Below, one piece after another: positions 5,276 to 6,270 of a DNA stretch of 6,270 bases (its first letter is position 1; every line of letters begins with the position of its first letter). Source of the DNA: Bacteroidales bacterium (GTDB lineage: Bacteria; Bacteroidota; Bacteroidia; Bacteroidales; WCHB1-69); NCBI GenBank assembly GCA_031264975.1, contig JAISDH010000336.1, positions 1 to 6,270 of the forward strand, written 5' to 3'. The notes under the pieces were generated by a model. That model did not search any database. It saw nothing but the letters and a program-made list of their open reading frames with translations, and was not told the origin of the DNA. The position numbers were made by a program, and so were the translations under genes.

Positions 5276-6270
5276 ATGAGACAAATAAAAAGAATTGGAG
5301 TTTTGACTTCGGGAGGGGATTCTCCGGGAATGAATGCTGCTATAAGGGCTGTTACAAGGACGGCAATACTGAATGATATTTCTGTGGTAGGAATTATGGC
5401 GGGTTATCAGGGATTGTTAAATGGGGAATTTAATCCTCTTACGGCTCAAAGCGTAAGGGGGATTATACAGACAGGCGGAACTTTCTTGAGGTCGGCTCGT
5501 TGTCCTGAGTTTAGAACTGCTGAAGGACGTAAAAAGGGAATTGATAATCTAAAGAAAGAACAGATTGACGCATTGGTTGTCATTGGAGGAGACGGAACTT
5601 TTCGGGGTGCGAATGAATTGTCGGGAGAATCGGATATTGCTATTGTTGGCATTCCCGGTACCATTGACAATGATATCTACGGAACGGAGTATACGGTGGG
5701 ATATGATACCTGTTTGAATACAATTGTTAGTGCGGTTGATAAGATTCGCGATACAGCGAGCGCTCATAATCGTATTTTCTTTGTTGAGGTAATGGGACGT
5801 GAATCAGGATTTGTTGCCATGAATAGCGGATTGGCATGTGGGGCGGATGTTATTTTAATACCGGAACAAAAAAATCAATTAGAGAAAACCCGATGTTTTC
5901 TTTCGGAACGGGCGCGTCAAAATAAATCCAGCGTCATTATGGTTGCCGAAGGGGTAAAAGAGGGAACTATGGCTATTGCCGAAAAGATGAAAACAGAATT
6001 TCCGCAATTCGATATACGCGTAACTGTTTTGGGTTACATCCAAAGAGGTGGCGCGCCAAGCGCTCGCGACAGGATTCTTGCCAGCGAATTAGGCGTTGAA
6101 GCCGTCAATGCTTTGATAGCCGGAGAAAGAGCAATTATGATTGGACGACTACATGGCAAAATCCGTTACGAACCTTTTACCACCGCCATTAAGTTACACA
6201 AACATGCCGACGCCGAATTTTTAAGAGTTGCCGAAAGTATCGGAACCTACACCCCGACAGACGAAGAATA
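5276..6270 (+). CDS. pfkA: ATP-dependent 6-phosphofructokinase, complete to within the stop codon or nearly so
   Basis: Phosphorylates fructose 6-phosphate to fructose 1,6-bisphosphate, the committing step of glycolysis; a cytosolic tetramer in the family. 331 codons plus TA fit in the window. Typical members have about 320-335 residues, so the final TA may be a TAA or TAG stop. Motifs: GVLTSGGDSPGMNAAIR (8-24), VVIGGDGTFRGA (101-112), VGIPGTIDNDI (124-134) with catalytic Asp131, HNRIFFVEVMGRESG (164-178), AEGV (224-227), and RVTVLGYIQRGG (248-259) with DRILAS (265-270). Gly107 in GGDGT and Gly128 in PGTIDND indicate ATP rather than diphosphate as donor. One oddity is Tyr254 in LGYIQRGG, where the classic enzymes have a His that contacts fructose 6-phosphate (E. 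coli His249). It starts 4 bases after nadC, with no Shine-Dalgarno, and is probably cotranscribed. Confidence 0.97.
   Translation, partial: MRQIKRIGVLTSGGDSPGMNAAIRAVTRTAILNDISVVGIMAGYQGLLNGEFNPLTAQSVRGIIQTGGTFLRSARCPEFRTAEGRKKGIDNLKKEQIDALVVIGGDGTFRGANELSGESDIAIVGIPGTIDNDIYGTEYTVGYDTCLNTIVSAVDKIRDTASAHNRIFFVEVMGRESGFVAMNSGLACGADVILIPEQKNQLEKTRCFLSERARQNKSSVIMVAEGVKEGTMAIAEKMKTEFPQFDIRVTVLGYIQRGGAPSARDRILASELGVEAVNALIAGERAIMIGRLHGKIRYEPFTTAIKLHKHADAEFLRVAESIGTYTPTDEE

Noticed and set aside
5446..5767. Two minus-strand frames of 74 and 72 codons
   Set aside because: Antisense shadows of pfkA.

Overview
The window looks like chromosomal DNA of a Bacteroidota bacterium, most likely order Bacteroidales. 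The reasons are: a Bacteroidota-type ComEC, a secreted DUF4783 protein directly in front of nadC, a 2,5-diketo-gluconate-reductase-like aldo/keto reductase of the kind common in that group, a TACCTTTG promoter box of the Bacteroidota TAnnTTTG type, and almost no Shine-Dalgarno sequences before the main genes. The DNA is visibly AT-rich. I see no transposase, phage gene, tRNA, rRNA or CRISPR array.

Layout. Positions 1-1826 on the minus strand hold a single uninterrupted comEC reading frame of 608 codons that leaves the window before its stop; the short ORFs in this stretch are shadows in other frames. A 557-base spacer follows (1827-2383). It holds a probable comEC promoter, a nested AT inverted repeat, and an orphan terminator-like hairpin overlapping a possible 16-codon leader ORF. 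Positions 2384-3229 (+) encode a stand-alone NADPH-type aldo/keto reductase.

A second, 782-base spacer (3230-4011) has no recognisable gene. It holds a REP-like 67-base palindrome, two small palindromes, and a signal-peptide-like 23-codon ORF that a one-base change in a T7 run would join to a 67-codon ORF. Then comes a tight plus-strand cluster: a secreted DUF4783 protein (GTG start, 4012-4431), nadC (4435-5271, 3-base gap) and pfkA (5276 to the window end, 4-base gap). The last two bases of the window, TA, may be the start of the pfkA stop codon.

How the genes relate. The DUF4783-nadC-pfkA cluster is probably one transcript linking an exported small protein of unknown role, the quinolinate step of NAD synthesis and the committing step of glycolysis. 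The reductase and comEC diverge and appear to be independent units. I did not find a clearly new multi-gene system. The points most worth a second look are the possible leader-peptide/terminator arrangement before the reductase, the REP-like element, the possible broken or phase-variable small gene at 3709-3988, and a Tyr in place of the usual substrate-binding His in PfkA.
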